The notes: generated from the letters alone by a model not told the origin. 53,861 nt of DNA from Streptomyces sp. AC512_CC834 (GCF_019049325.1 NZ_JAGMUO010000087.1:4865-58725), one strand, 5' to 3'; shown: positions 16,273-24,582, counted from the first letter of the stretch. Numbers and translations are program-made.

Positions 16273-16934
16273 CGATCCGGGTACTGATCGCCGACGACCA
16301 GATGATGGTGCGCGAGGGCTTCTCGGTCCTGCTGAACGCGATGCCGGACATCGAGGTCGCCGGTGAGGCGGTCAACGGCCGGGAGGCGGTGGCGAAGGTC
16401 CGCGAGCTCGCCCCCGACGTCGTCCTGATGGACATCCGCATGCCCGAGCTGAACGGCATCGAGGCGACGCGGGAGATCGTGGCGGCGGACGGCACCTCTA
16501 AGGTGCTGGTGCTGACCACCTTCGACCTCGACGAGTACGTGTACCAGGCGCTGCGCGCGGGCGCGTCCGGCTTCCTCCTCAAGGATGCCTCGGCCCGGCA
16601 GCTCGCCGAGGGCGTCCGGGTGGTGGCGGCCGGCGAGGCCCTCCTCGCACCCTCGATCACCAAGCGCCTGATCACCGAGTTCTCCAAGTTGTCCGACACC
16701 CCGCGCCTGATGCCCTCGACGCAGGCGGCGTACGGCGACCTGACCGATCGCGAGACGGAGGTGCTGGTCCTGATCGCCCAGGGCCTGTCCAACGCGGAGA
16801 TCGCCGGGCGCCTGGTGGTCGCCGAGTCGACGATCAAGACCCACGTCAGCCGCGTCCTGGTGAAGCTGGGCCTGCGTGACCGCACCCAGGCGGCGGTCTT
16901 CGCCTACGAGGCCCGCCTGGTGACCCCGGGCTGA
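16269..16934 (+). CDS. NarL/LuxR-type response regulator, partner of the second kinase
   Basis: A 221-residue regulator with receiver residues intact (IADDQMMVREGF, VVLMDIRMPELNG, VLTTFDLDEYVYQAL, FLLKDAS) and a C-terminal LuxR helix-turn-helix (LTDRETEVLVLIAQGLSNAE, TIKTHVSRVLVKLGL). It is coupled to the kinase by ATGA. Its last 31 bp overlap the end of the convergent ATPase gene. Much of its sequence matches the regulator at 14125, so cross-talk between the pairs is possible. Confidence 0.93.
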   Translation: MTIRVLIADDQMMVREGFSVLLNAMPDIEVAGEAVNGREAVAKVRELAPDVVLMDIRMPELNGIEATREIVAADGTSKVLVLTTFDLDEYVYQALRAGASGFLLKDASARQLAEGVRVVAAGEALLAPSITKRLITEFSKLSDTPRLMPSTQAAYGDLTDRETEVLVLIAQGLSNAEIAGRLVVAESTIKTHVSRVLVKLGLRDRTQAAVFAYEARLVTPG

Positions 16935-17341
16935 CCGGCGCCGATCTCGCACCAAATGTATTTGCCTCTGTTGCCGAACCGGGAGAGGGGCTGCCAGCCC
17001 CACAGGTCGGAGCAGGCCTTGACGAGGGCGAGCCCCCGCCCGCTCTCGTCGCCGGTCACGTCCGCCAATCGGGCAGGAGCGTCGGGCGGTTCGGGGTCCG
17101 CGTCCCACGCGCCGATCCGTAGCGTCTCCGGCGGCGACCAGCGCACCCGCAGTGCGGCGGGGCCCTTGGTGTGCAGCACGGCGTTGCCGATCAGCTCCGC
17201 CGCGAGGAGTTCCGCGACATCGACGAGGCGGATCAGTCCGTGCATGGTGAGGATCAGGCGCAGGGTGCGTCGACTGACGGTGACTGCGCGTGGATCGTTC
17301 GGGATGTACAGGGAGTACTCCCAGGCCTCGTCTTCGGGCAT
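16904..17341 (-). CDS. RsbW-like ATP-binding protein (anti-sigma factor / serine kinase fold)
   Basis: A 145-residue HATPase_c_2 protein. The N-box is AELIGNAVLHTKG, followed by IGAWDADPEPPD (G1-like box) and GRGLALVKACSDLWGWQP (G2 box). Streptomyces have dozens of such small GHKL ATPases, some binding sigma factors or anti-anti-sigma proteins. No sigma or STAS gene is adjacent, but an XRE/DUF397 set begins on the other strand and such neighbours are common in these genomes. ATG 17341 has a GGAG site 9 nt upstream. Confidence 0.85.
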   Translation of the reverse strand: MPEDEAWEYSLYIPNDPRAVTVSRRTLRLILTMHGLIRLVDVAELLAAELIGNAVLHTKGPAALRVRWSPPETLRIGAWDADPEPPDAPARLADVTGDESGRGLALVKACSDLWGWQPLSRFGNRGKYIWCEIGAGQPGVTRRAS

Positions 17342-17484
17342 GCGTCAACTCCGTTCGGTGAGGGGAGGTGAGGGAGGGCGCGGCCCCCGGGCGGTGTCCA
17401 TGCCGCATCCGTCATGGCAGGACGGTGCGGTGCGCTTCCGGCGCCCCGGTGTTCCGCAGCGTGTGCGTCGCGTCACCGACGGTA

Positions 17485-17502
17485 GAGGAGTAATTTCTCC
17501 TC
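17485..17502. promoter_or_regulatory. Palindrome in the divergent promoter region of the XRE gene
   Basis: GAGGAG-TAATTT-CTCCTC is a perfect 6-bp inverted repeat in the 231-bp gap between the ATPase gene and the XRE gene. A CATAAT -10-like hexamer follows at about 17517-17522. It is a candidate operator for autoregulation by the XRE protein. Nothing else is seen in the gap. Confidence 0.45.
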
Positions 17503-17572
17503 ACGCAAGCTGTTGTCATAATCTGGCACTCGAACGTGGCACGTACGCAGAGGCGTTGGGGACGGAGAACGT

Positions 17573-18424
17573 ATGGCGCCGAGGAGCAATCCCACCGCTC
17601 GGCAAGTGCGGCTGGGGGCCGAGTTGCGCAAGTTGCGCGAGGCGACGGGCATGAAGGCGCGTGAGGTGGCGGCCTTTCTGAACTCGACTTCGGCGCAGAT
17701 GAGTCAGGTGGAGTTGGGCATCTCAGGTGTCAGCGGCGAGCGTGTTCGTCGACTGGCGGCTCATTACGGCTGCGGGGACGAGGCGTTCATCGACGCCCTG
17801 GTGTCGTTGGCCGGTGAGAGGTCACACGGCTGGTGGGACGACTACCGAGGAGTCCTGCCTCAGGTGAACATGGATGTGGCCGAGGCCGAACATCATGCGA
17901 CCTTCCTGCGGGAGGTCGTGGTCACGCACGTTCCCGGCCTTCTCCAGACCCCGGACTATGCTCGGGCGGTCTTCAGGTACATGCGCCCTGATCTGCCGGA
18001 GAGTGAACTGGCGCCACGAGTGGAGCACAGGATGCGACGGCGCAAGGCGATCGAGGGTGACGAGCCGACTCCGTACGAGACGGTGATCCACGAGTTTGCC
18101 CTTCGTATTCGTGTGGCCGACCGCCGGACGGTTGTGTCCCAGCTTCGGCTCATCCTGGAGGAGATCGAGAAGGGGCACGCCACTGTCCGGATCATCCCGG
18201 TCGACCAGGACGGCTTCGCAGGCGCTGACGCATCGATGATGTATCTGGGCGGGCCGGTCCCCAAGTTGGACACGGGGCTCCTCGACTCACCCACCGGCAC
18301 CCTGTTCATCGATGCGGCAGCCCACCTGGATCGCCTCCAAACGCTCTTCCGTACGGTGAAGACGTCGTCGATGAACCCCTCGGAGTCACGGGACTTCGTT
18401 CACCGGTTGCTGAAGGAGCTGTGA
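17573..18424 (+). CDS. XRE-family regulator with DUF5753 domain
   Basis: A 283-residue regulator. The N-terminal helix-turn-helix runs from about residue 8 to 65 (LGAELRKLREATGMKAREVA, SQVELGISGVSGERV). The rest is the DUF5753 domain (TFLREVVVTHVPGLLQTPDY, then RMRRRKAIEGDEP and the late DGFAGADASMMYL). Such proteins pair with small DUF397 proteins and affect development and antibiotic production in Streptomyces (the WhiJ-type and SCO4441-type systems). Base composition is visibly less G/C-rich than the neighbours, hinting at a mobile history. The stop overlaps the first DUF397 gene. Confidence 0.92.
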   Translation: MAPRSNPTARQVRLGAELRKLREATGMKAREVAAFLNSTSAQMSQVELGISGVSGERVRRLAAHYGCGDEAFIDALVSLAGERSHGWWDDYRGVLPQVNMDVAEAEHHATFLREVVVTHVPGLLQTPDYARAVFRYMRPDLPESELAPRVEHRMRRRKAIEGDEPTPYETVIHEFALRIRVADRRTVVSQLRLILEEIEKGHATVRIIPVDQDGFAGADASMMYLGGPVPKLDTGLLDSPTGTLFIDAAAHLDRLQTLFRTVKTSSMNPSESRDFVHRLLKEL

Positions 18425-18612
18425 TGAACTGGCGGAAGTCCACCTACTCCGGCGGCGGCGAAGGCAACACCTGCGTCGAAATAGCGGAGTCGGTCACCCG
18501 GATAGCCATCCGTGACTCCAAGGCCCCCACCCGGGCCACCCTCTCCGTCCCCGCCCCTTCCTTCGCCGCCTTCGTCGAGGGCGTCAAGCGGCACTCCTGG
18601 CCCGGGGCGTGA
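18424..18612 (+). CDS. DUF397 protein, first copy
   Basis: A 62-residue DUF397 protein with the family pattern NWRKSTYSGGGEGNTCVEIA, then IAIRDSKAPTRATLSVPAPSFAAFVEGVK. The ATG overlaps the XRE stop (TGATG), so the two are coupled; GTG 18421 is an alternative start. DUF397 proteins are thought to act as small partners of XRE/DUF5753 regulators in a toxin-antitoxin-like arrangement. Confidence 0.9.
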   Translation: MNWRKSTYSGGGEGNTCVEIAESVTRIAIRDSKAPTRATLSVPAPSFAAFVEGVKRHSWPGA

Positions 18613-18644
18613 GTCCCTCATTCACGGTTGGCGAAGGACCTGTA

Positions 18645-18833
18645 ATGAACTGGCGTAAGTCCACTTACTCCGATGGCGGCGAAGGTGACACCTGCGTCGA
18701 GATCGCGGAGTCGGTCACCCACATAGCCATCCGCGACTCCAAGGCGCCCACCCGGGCCACCCTCTCCGTCCCCGCCCCCTCCTTCACCGTCTTCGTTGAG
18801 GGCATCAAGCGGCTCCGCCCGCCAGGTGTGTGA
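18645..18833 (+). CDS. DUF397 protein, second copy
   Basis: A 62-residue near-duplicate of the preceding protein (NWRKSTYSDGGEGDTCVEIA, IAIRDSKAPTRATLSVPAPS). Only about 33 bp separates the two genes, so this is a tandem duplication that kept the reading frame. Differences concentrate in the loop after TYS and in the last ten residues (IKRLRPPGV against VKRHSWPGA). Confidence 0.88.
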   Translation: MNWRKSTYSDGGEGDTCVEIAESVTHIAIRDSKAPTRATLSVPAPSFTVFVEGIKRLRPPGV

Positions 18834-19233
18834 GCCCCGCTCGTTCAGTAAGCCCTACGCCTGCCCGGACTTATGGCTGACCCGGGCCGCAGCTTCGGCA
18901 TCGTGATCACGGCGAGGTGCGGGCGCTCGCCGGGAAGGGCTCAATGGCCCGGCGTAGCGGATACGGCCTCCGGAGCGACGCGATGCGCAGCGGGGTCCCT
19001 CTCCCTCAAAACCGTGAACACTCAGCCCCCAACTGTCCTCCAGCCGCTCATTCGAGCGCCTTGATGACAGAATCCTCCTCAGTGCTCACGCATTTTCCGA
19101 CCATGGGTCCTATGGGCAGGCCGGCATCGCGATGACAGTGAGTAGCGGACGCTTCCGCGACTCCAAGGCCCCCGCTCGCGCGGACAGGCGGGCGGGGCGG
19201 GGCGACCATGGTGCGGGTGTGGCGGCCTGTGGG
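18834..19233. other. Intergenic region with a third, decayed DUF397 remnant
   Basis: No intact gene is seen in these 400 bp. At 19153-19182 the bases encode FRDSKAPARA, matching the core of the two DUF397 genes upstream, with 16 consecutive identical bases (TCCGCGACTCCAAGGC). The rest of that copy is lost. An imperfect long inverted repeat, CGTGAACACTCAG (19013-19025) with CTCAGTGCTCACG (19078-19090), also lies here. Confidence 0.6.
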
Positions 19234-19776
19234 TCAGACCCGGTCCAGGGGCCGGTGGGGTCCGCCGGGGAGTTCTGCCTTGATCGTGTCGTCCGGGTGC
19301 ACCGTGCCGCCCACCTGCACGACGGTCATGATTCCGGCCTTGCGCACGACGTTCCCGGCTGCGTCGCGGCCCACCACCTGCTTCAGCAGCCCGTCCTGGA
19401 AGTTGTCGATCTGCAGACAGGGATTGCGCAGGCCGGTCACCTCCAGCACCGCATCGTCGCCGATGCGCAGCAGGGTGCCCACCGGCAGGCCGAGCAGATC
19501 GATGTCACGGGTAGTGATGTTCTCGCCGAGGTCACCGGGCAGCACCTCGAATCCCTCTGCGGCGACCTCGGCGAAGAGCTCTTGGTGGATGAGGTGGACC
19601 TGGCGCAGGTTCGGCTGGGTGGGGTCCTGCGCGACCCGCGAACGGTGCTTGACCGTTTCGCCGGCGTGTACGTCCCCCTCGACCCCGAGCCCGGCGAGCA
19701 GCGTGATGCTGTCCCGGTTCGGTTTGGTGAACGAGTACTCGCCATTGCTGTTGACTGCCGTGACTTTCCCGTTCAA
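19234..19776 (-). CDS. MOSC domain protein
   Basis: A 180-residue single MOSC domain, the C-terminal domain of molybdenum cofactor sulfurases, also found in YiiM/YuaD-type proteins. Seen motifs are GLGVEGDVHAGETVKHRSR, RQVHLIHQELFAEV, PGDLGENITTRDIDL and the conserved cysteine in TGLRNPCLQID. These proteins are thought to carry sulfur or act on N-hydroxylated compounds with molybdenum enzymes. It diverges from the cytochrome P450 gene across a 91-bp gap. The substrate is unknown. Confidence 0.87.
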   Translation of the reverse strand: MNGKVTAVNSNGEYSFTKPNRDSITLLAGLGVEGDVHAGETVKHRSRVAQDPTQPNLRQVHLIHQELFAEVAAEGFEVLPGDLGENITTRDIDLLGLPVGTLLRIGDDAVLEVTGLRNPCLQIDNFQDGLLKQVVGRDAAGNVVRKAGIMTVVQVGGTVHPDDTIKAELPGGPHRPLDRV

Positions 19777-19855
19777 CGAAGGATCCCCCCAGTGGCGCGG
19801 CTTCGGTGAGACATGACCTTACCGACGGCTCTGGGCACGGGAGCGGTCGGCGTTC

Positions 19856-19861
19856 TATGGT
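19856..19861 (+). promoter_or_regulatory. -10 hexamer of a leaderless promoter for the P450 gene
   Basis: TATGGT ends 6 nt before ATG 19868; no ribosome binding site lies between. Confidence 0.5.
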
Positions 19862-19867
19862 CCGGGC

Positions 19868-21088
19868 ATGACGGCTGAATCCGCCCGCGCATTCGACCCG
19901 TGGGACCCCGCCTTCGTCGCCGACCCGTACCCCGCGTTCGCCGAGCTGCGGGCCCGGGGGCGTGTGCTCTACTACGAGCCGAGCGACCAGTGGCTGGTCC
20001 CGCACCACGCGGACGTCTCGGCGTTGCTGCGCGACCGCCGGCTCGGCCGGACCTACCAGCACCGTTTCTCGCACGAGGACTTCGGCCGCACCCCGCCCCC
20101 GCCGGAGCAGGAGCCCTTCCACACGCTGAACGACCACGGGATGCTCGACCTGGAGCCGCCGGACCACACCCGTATCCGGCGTCTGGTGTCGAAGGCGTTC
20201 ACGCCGCGCACGGTGGAGCGGCTGAAGCCGTACGTGCACGGGCTGGCGGACGACCTGGTCGCCGAAGTGGTGGCGGCGGGCGGCGGCGATCTGCTCACCG
20301 ACGTGGCCGAGCCGCTGCCGGTCGCCGTGATCGCCGAGATGCTGGGCATCCCGGAGTCCGACCGGGCCCCGCTGCGCCCCTGGTCGGCGGACATCTGCGG
20401 GATGTACGAGCTGAACCCGTCCGAGGAGACGGCGGCGAAGGCGGTCCGGGCGTCGCTCGAGTTCTCGGACTACCTGCGCGTACTGATCGCGGCCCGTCGC
20501 AAGGAGCCCGGCGACGACCTGATCTCCGGTCTGATCGCCGCCCACGACGAGGACGACGACCGCCTCACCGAGCAGGAGATGATCTCGACCTGCGTGCTGC
20601 TCCTGAACGCCGGTCACGAGGCCACGGTGAACTCCACGACCAACGGCTGGCTGGCGCTCTTCCGCAACCCGGACCAGTTGTCGGCCCTGCGCGCCGACCA
20701 CTCCCTCGTCCCCACGGCCGTCGAGGAGCTGATGCGCTACGACACCCCGCTCCAGCTCTTCGAACGCTGGGTGCTGGACGAGATCGAGATCGACGGGACG
20801 ACACTGCCGCGCGGCGCGGAGGTGGCGATGCTGTTCGGCTCCGCCAACCACGACCCGGCGGTCTTCACCGCCCCGGACCGCCTCGACCTCACCCGTCGGG
20901 ACAACCCCCACATCTCCTTCAGCGCGGGCATCCACTACTGCATCGGCGCCCCGCTGGCCCGCATCGAACTGGCGGCGTCCATGACGTCCCTGCTGGAGCG
21001 GGCCCCCGGCCTGCGCCTGGCGGCGGAACCGGAACGCAGGCCGAACTTCGTGATGCGCGGTCTGACGGGGCTACGCGTGGAACTGTGA
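19868..21088 (+). CDS. Cytochrome P450
   Basis: A 406-residue soluble bacterial class I P450. The I-helix oxygen-binding motif is NAGHEAT, the K-helix ExxR is EELMRYD, and the heme-thiolate loop is FSAGIHYCIGAPLAR with Cys358. The LDLEPPDHTRIRRLVSKAFT segment is standard for the family. No ferredoxin gene is adjacent, so electrons must come from elsewhere. No biosynthetic cluster surrounds it; the substrate cannot be inferred. Its last 18 bp overlap the end of a convergent small gene. Confidence 0.95.
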   Translation: MTAESARAFDPWDPAFVADPYPAFAELRARGRVLYYEPSDQWLVPHHADVSALLRDRRLGRTYQHRFSHEDFGRTPPPPEQEPFHTLNDHGMLDLEPPDHTRIRRLVSKAFTPRTVERLKPYVHGLADDLVAEVVAAGGGDLLTDVAEPLPVAVIAEMLGIPESDRAPLRPWSADICGMYELNPSEETAAKAVRASLEFSDYLRVLIAARRKEPGDDLISGLIAAHDEDDDRLTEQEMISTCVLLLNAGHEATVNSTTNGWLALFRNPDQLSALRADHSLVPTAVEELMRYDTPLQLFERWVLDEIEIDGTTLPRGAEVAMLFGSANHDPAVFTAPDRLDLTRRDNPHISFSAGIHYCIGAPLARIELAASMTSLLERAPGLRLAAEPERRPNFVMRGLTGLRVEL

Positions 21089-21337
21089 CGACTCCGCGCG
21101 TCGGCGCCGCCCCAGCAGCCAGGCGCCGAGCCCCCACACCACGGCGGGCACGACGGCCCCGGCGAGGAAGACCAACGGCAGTTCGGTGAGGACGGCGCCG
21201 AAGTCCTGCCCGTTGTTCTCGAACTCGTTGCCCAGGTGCCGCTGGGTCCGCGAGGTCTGCCACCACACGACCACCGCACCCACGGCCCCTGCCAACGAGA
21301 CCGCACAGCCACCACCCGTCACCGCATCCCGACTCAT
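21071..21337 (-). CDS. Small two-TM membrane protein
   Basis: An 88-residue protein with two hydrophobic segments (GCAVSLAGAVGAVVVWW and LPLVFLAGAVVPAVVWGLGAWLL) around a polar loop with HLGNEFENNGQDF, ending in basic residues. The family is not recognised. It lies downstream of the ABC permease gene on the same strand, 39 bp after it, so it may be transcribed with the exporter. The overlap with the P450 3' end is convergent. Confidence 0.6.
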   Translation of the reverse strand: MSRDAVTGGGCAVSLAGAVGAVVVWWQTSRTQRHLGNEFENNGQDFGAVLTELPLVFLAGAVVPAVVWGLGAWLLGRRRRAESSQFHA

Positions 21338-21376
21338 ACCTGCCCTGACGCTCCCACCCGCACGGCCGGTTTCATC

Positions 21377-22999
21377 TCAGGTGGTCAGGTCCCGCCGCCG
21401 CAGCCCCGCCAGTCCCGCCCCGACCAGCACGGCCGCGATCAGCAGCAGCACCAGCACCGGCGTCCAGCTCATCTCCCCTCCCGGCAGCTTCGGCAGGTGC
21501 CCGAACGGCGACACGTCCAGCACCGCCTGCGGCACGTCCAGCGCCGGTCCGACCCACCCGAGCAGCAGCACCGCGCCCGCGACGGCCCACGCGGCCACCG
21601 CCGCCCGGGGCAGCAGCCCGTGCAGCAGCACCGCGGCCCCGCCGATCACCCACACCGCCGGCAACTGCACGAGACAGGCGCCCAGGATCGCCCCGGCGTC
21701 GTGCCCGTACCCCGCGGCGAAACCGAGCCCGGCGAGCAGCATGATGAGCGCCGCGCCGCCGAAGGCGACGACGAGATGCCCAGCCGCCCAGCGCAGCCGG
21801 CCCACGGCACCCGCGAGCACCGGTTCCGCGCGCCCGGAGGCCTCCTCGCCGCTGAGTCGCAGCACCGACGCCACGACGTACAGCGCGGCGATCAGGCCGA
21901 GCATCCCGACCATCGCGGACACGAACGCGTCGGTGATCCCGGCCTGGCCGCCCATCCGCTCCATGATCTGGCGGGCCTGCTCGTTGTCCCCGACCAGGTC
22001 GGCCGCGCCCTCCGTCATCCCGCCGTAGACGACCCCGGCGAGGAAGAAGCCGATGCTCCAGCCGAGGACGGCGCCCCGCTGCAACCTCCAGGCCAGCGCA
22101 CCGGCCGTACGCAGGCGCCCGGCGGCCGGTCCCGGCCGGGTCGGCAGGAAGCTCATGCCGAGGTCCCGGCGCCCGACCAGCCCGTACGCCACCGCCCCCT
22201 GTGCCACCGTCGCGCCGGCGATCAGCAGCAGCACCCACCACCGCTCACCGGCGAAGGCCCGCAGGTTCTCCAGCCACCCCAGCGGCGACACCCACGTCAG
22301 CACCGACGAACCGTCGTCCGTGGCGGAGTCGCCCGCAGCGCGCAGTACGAAGGCACCGCCCAGCACCGCCGCCGTCAGGCCCCGGGCCAGCCGTGCGCTC
22401 TCGGTGAGCTGGGCGACGATCGCCGCCATGGTCGCGAAGAGCATCCCGACGCCCGCGATCCCGAGCCCGAGGGCCAGCGCGCCGACCGCTCCCTGCCCGG
22501 CCAGTCCGGCCACCACCAGCAGCGCCAGGACGGCGTTGGCGACGGCAGCCGTGAGCAGCGCCGAGGTCAGCGAGGCCCGGCGGCCGACCATCCCCGAGGC
22601 GACCACCTCCTGCCGGCCGCTCTCCTCCTCGTCGCGGGTGTGCCGTACGACGATCAGCAGGCTCATCACGGCGGCGAGCGCGGCGGCGTACAGCCCGACG
22701 CGCCAGGCGGTCAGCGCGCCGAGGTTGTCGTCGAAGACGGGGCCGACCATGGCCCGCAGCGAGGAGTTGGTCTCCATCTGCCGCATCAGGTCGGCGCGCT
22801 CGGCGGCGGTGCCGTACAGGCCCTTGATGGTGCCCGGCATGGACAGCACCATGAGGGCGTTCACCGCGACCCAGACCGGGATCATCACCCGGTCGCGGCG
22901 CAGGGCGAACCGCAGCAGCGTGCCGGTACCGGCCAGTTGGCGCGAGCCCCCGGACCGGGCCGCGAAGGCGGGGGCGGCGGTTTCGGCGGTGGCGGTCAT
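21377..22999 (-). CDS. ABC exporter permease (antibiotic/tetronasin-type)
   Basis: A 540-residue permease with about twelve hydrophobic segments in two similar halves, each starting with an amphipathic ALRRDR-type helix. It resembles the large fused permeases of actinobacterial antibiotic exporters (tetronasin TnrB3-like), where two ABC-2 permease halves are joined in one chain. The start is ATG 22999, overlapping the ATPase gene by ATGA; the open frame upstream of that is a shadow. It works with the adjacent ATPase. Confidence 0.85.
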   Translation of the reverse strand: MTATAETAAPAFAARSGGSRQLAGTGTLLRFALRRDRVMIPVWVAVNALMVLSMPGTIKGLYGTAAERADLMRQMETNSSLRAMVGPVFDDNLGALTAWRVGLYAAALAAVMSLLIVVRHTRDEEESGRQEVVASGMVGRRASLTSALLTAAVANAVLALLVVAGLAGQGAVGALALGLGIAGVGMLFATMAAIVAQLTESARLARGLTAAVLGGAFVLRAAGDSATDDGSSVLTWVSPLGWLENLRAFAGERWWVLLLIAGATVAQGAVAYGLVGRRDLGMSFLPTRPGPAAGRLRTAGALAWRLQRGAVLGWSIGFFLAGVVYGGMTEGAADLVGDNEQARQIMERMGGQAGITDAFVSAMVGMLGLIAALYVVASVLRLSGEEASGRAEPVLAGAVGRLRWAAGHLVVAFGGAALIMLLAGLGFAAGYGHDAGAILGACLVQLPAVWVIGGAAVLLHGLLPRAAVAAWAVAGAVLLLGWVGPALDVPQAVLDVSPFGHLPKLPGGEMSWTPVLVLLLIAAVLVGAGLAGLRRRDLTT

Positions 23000-23913
23000 C
23001 GCGCCGCCACCTCCGCCCCGGACTTCGCGTCCTCGGCCTGGTAGTGCCGCAGGAACAGCTCCTCCAGCGTCGGCGGCGTCGACGTCAGCGACCGTACGCC
23101 CGTCTCGCTGAGCGACTTGAGGACGGCGTCCAGCTTGTCGGTGTCGACCTGGAGCCGGACCCGGTGGTCCTGGACGTCGAGGTCGTGCACGCCCGGCAGG
23201 CGGGAGAGGCCGTTCGGGGCGCCCGCGAGTTCGGCCGTGACGCTGGTCCGCGTCAGGTGGCGCAGGTCGGCGAGTGAGCCGCTCTCGACGGTCCGCCCCT
23301 TGCGGATGATGCTGACCCGGTCGCACAACTCCTCGACCTCGCTGAGGATGTGGGAGGAGAGCAGCACCGTCCGGCCGCGCTCGCGCTCCTCCTCGACGCA
23401 CTTCTGGAAGACCTCCTCCATCAGCGGGTCGAGGCCGGAGGTGGGTTCGTCGAGGATCAGCAGGTCGACGTCGGAGGCGAAGGCGGCGACGAGCGCGACC
23501 TTCTGCCGGTTGCCCTTGGAGTACGTGCGGCCCTTCTTGGTCGGGTCGAGTTCGAACCGCTCGACCAGCTCGGCCCGGCGCCCCGTGTCGAGGCCTCCGC
23601 GCAGCCGGCCGTAGAGGTCGATGACCTCGCCGCCGGAGAGGTTGCGCCACAGCGTCACGTCGCCGGGGACGTACGCGATCCGGCGGTGTGCCTCCACCGC
23701 GTCCGCCCACGGGTCGCGGCCGAGCACCTGCGCGGCGCCGGAGTCGGCGCGCAGCAGGCCGAGCAGGACGCGGATGGTGGTGGACTTGCCGGCTCCGTTG
23801 GGGCCGAGGAACCCGTGGACCTCGCCGGTCTCGACCTCCAGGTCGAGGCCGTCCAGCGCGTGCGTGCGTCCGAACGACTTGTGGAGTCCGGAGACACTGA
23901 TTGCCTTCGTCAT
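22996..23913 (-). CDS. ABC exporter ATP-binding protein
   Basis: A 305-residue nucleotide-binding subunit. The Walker A is FLGPNGAGKSTTIRVLLG, the signature region YSKGNRQKVALVAAF, Walker B LLILDEPTSGLDP and the switch His in LLSSHILSE. The C-terminal extension of about 90 residues is usual for drug exporters of the DrrA/TnrB2 type. It forms an operon with the permease and faces the regulator gene at 23988 across a 74-bp region with a palindrome, so that regulator very likely controls it. Confidence 0.92.
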   Translation of the reverse strand: MTKAISVSGLHKSFGRTHALDGLDLEVETGEVHGFLGPNGAGKSTTIRVLLGLLRADSGAAQVLGRDPWADAVEAHRRIAYVPGDVTLWRNLSGGEVIDLYGRLRGGLDTGRRAELVERFELDPTKKGRTYSKGNRQKVALVAAFASDVDLLILDEPTSGLDPLMEEVFQKCVEEERERGRTVLLSSHILSEVEELCDRVSIIRKGRTVESGSLADLRHLTRTSVTAELAGAPNGLSRLPGVHDLDVQDHRVRLQVDTDKLDAVLKSLSETGVRSLTSTPPTLEELFLRHYQAEDAKSGAEVAAR

Positions 23914-23931
23914 GTTTCGGAACGTACGCTT

Positions 23932-23958
23932 CTTTCAGAAACTTGTGAAGTTAAGAAA
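23932..23958. promoter_or_regulatory. Candidate operator between the exporter and its regulator
   Basis: A perfect AACTT-GTG-AAGTT palindrome (23940-23952) is flanked by outer TTTC/GAAA half-sites. The stretch is unusually A/T-rich for this genome and lies in the divergent promoter region. Confidence 0.6.
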
Positions 23959-23987
23959 CCGTCAAGAGCGTGAGAGATGATCGACGG

Positions 23988-24497
23988 ATGACGACGGAAC
24001 CAGCGGGAGCAGCAGAGCCGGGGCGCGACCCCGAGGCGGTGTCGAAGTTCGTGGAGGGCTTCGCGGCCCAGCTCGTCGAGGCCGGGATGCAGCGGATGCC
24101 GGCCCGGGTCTTCGCCGCGCTGCTGGCCTCCGACTCGGGCTCGCTCACCTCCGCCGAACTGGGCGGACAGCTCCAGGTCAGCCCGGCCGCCGTCTCCGGA
24201 GCCGTGCGCTACCTCTCCCAGCAGCACATGGTCTCCCGCGAGCGCGAACCCGGTTCACGCCGGGAGCGCTACCGGGTGCACAGCAACCAGTGGTACGAGG
24301 CGCTCACCAACCGCGAGGCCATCATCAAGCGATGGGAGAGCGCGCTGCGCGAGGGCGTCACCAGCCTCGGCGCCGACACCCCGGCAGGTCGGCGCATGGC
24401 CGAGACGCTCGCCTTCTTCGAGTTCGTCGACGACGAGATCGCGGCGATGATGGAGCGCTGGCGGGTGCACCGGGAGGAGCGGTTCGGGCGGGGCTGA
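23988..24497 (+). CDS. GbsR/MarR-type transcriptional regulator
   Basis: A 169-residue winged-helix regulator. The DNA-binding region is MPARVFAALLASDSGSLTSA, then LQVSPAAVSGAVRYLSQQHM and a wing REREPGSRRERYRV. The long C-terminal helices probably dimerise. Genes of this type commonly stand opposite drug-exporter operons and repress them until a ligand binds. Start ATG 23988 is 6 nt after GATGAT, so the message may be leaderless. Confidence 0.87.
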   Translation: MTTEPAGAAEPGRDPEAVSKFVEGFAAQLVEAGMQRMPARVFAALLASDSGSLTSAELGGQLQVSPAAVSGAVRYLSQQHMVSREREPGSRRERYRVHSNQWYEALTNREAIIKRWESALREGVTSLGADTPAGRRMAETLAFFEFVDDEIAAMMERWRVHREERFGRG

Positions 24498-24582
24498 CGG
24501 TGATCGGAAAAGCGGGTCACGTGAGCGTAGGCGCTCGACTACACTGAGTTGCCACTGGTCCGCATCTAGGGGAGGGCGCATC

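Noticed and set aside
18873..19064. Short open frames in the gap after the second DUF397 gene
   Set aside because: No ribosome binding site, no codon bias and no recognisable motif.
19132..19809. A 225-residue plus-strand frame over the MOSC gene
   Set aside because: The minus strand encodes a clear MOSC domain. Only the first 15 residues (FRDSKAPARA) are meaningful, as a DUF397 remnant.
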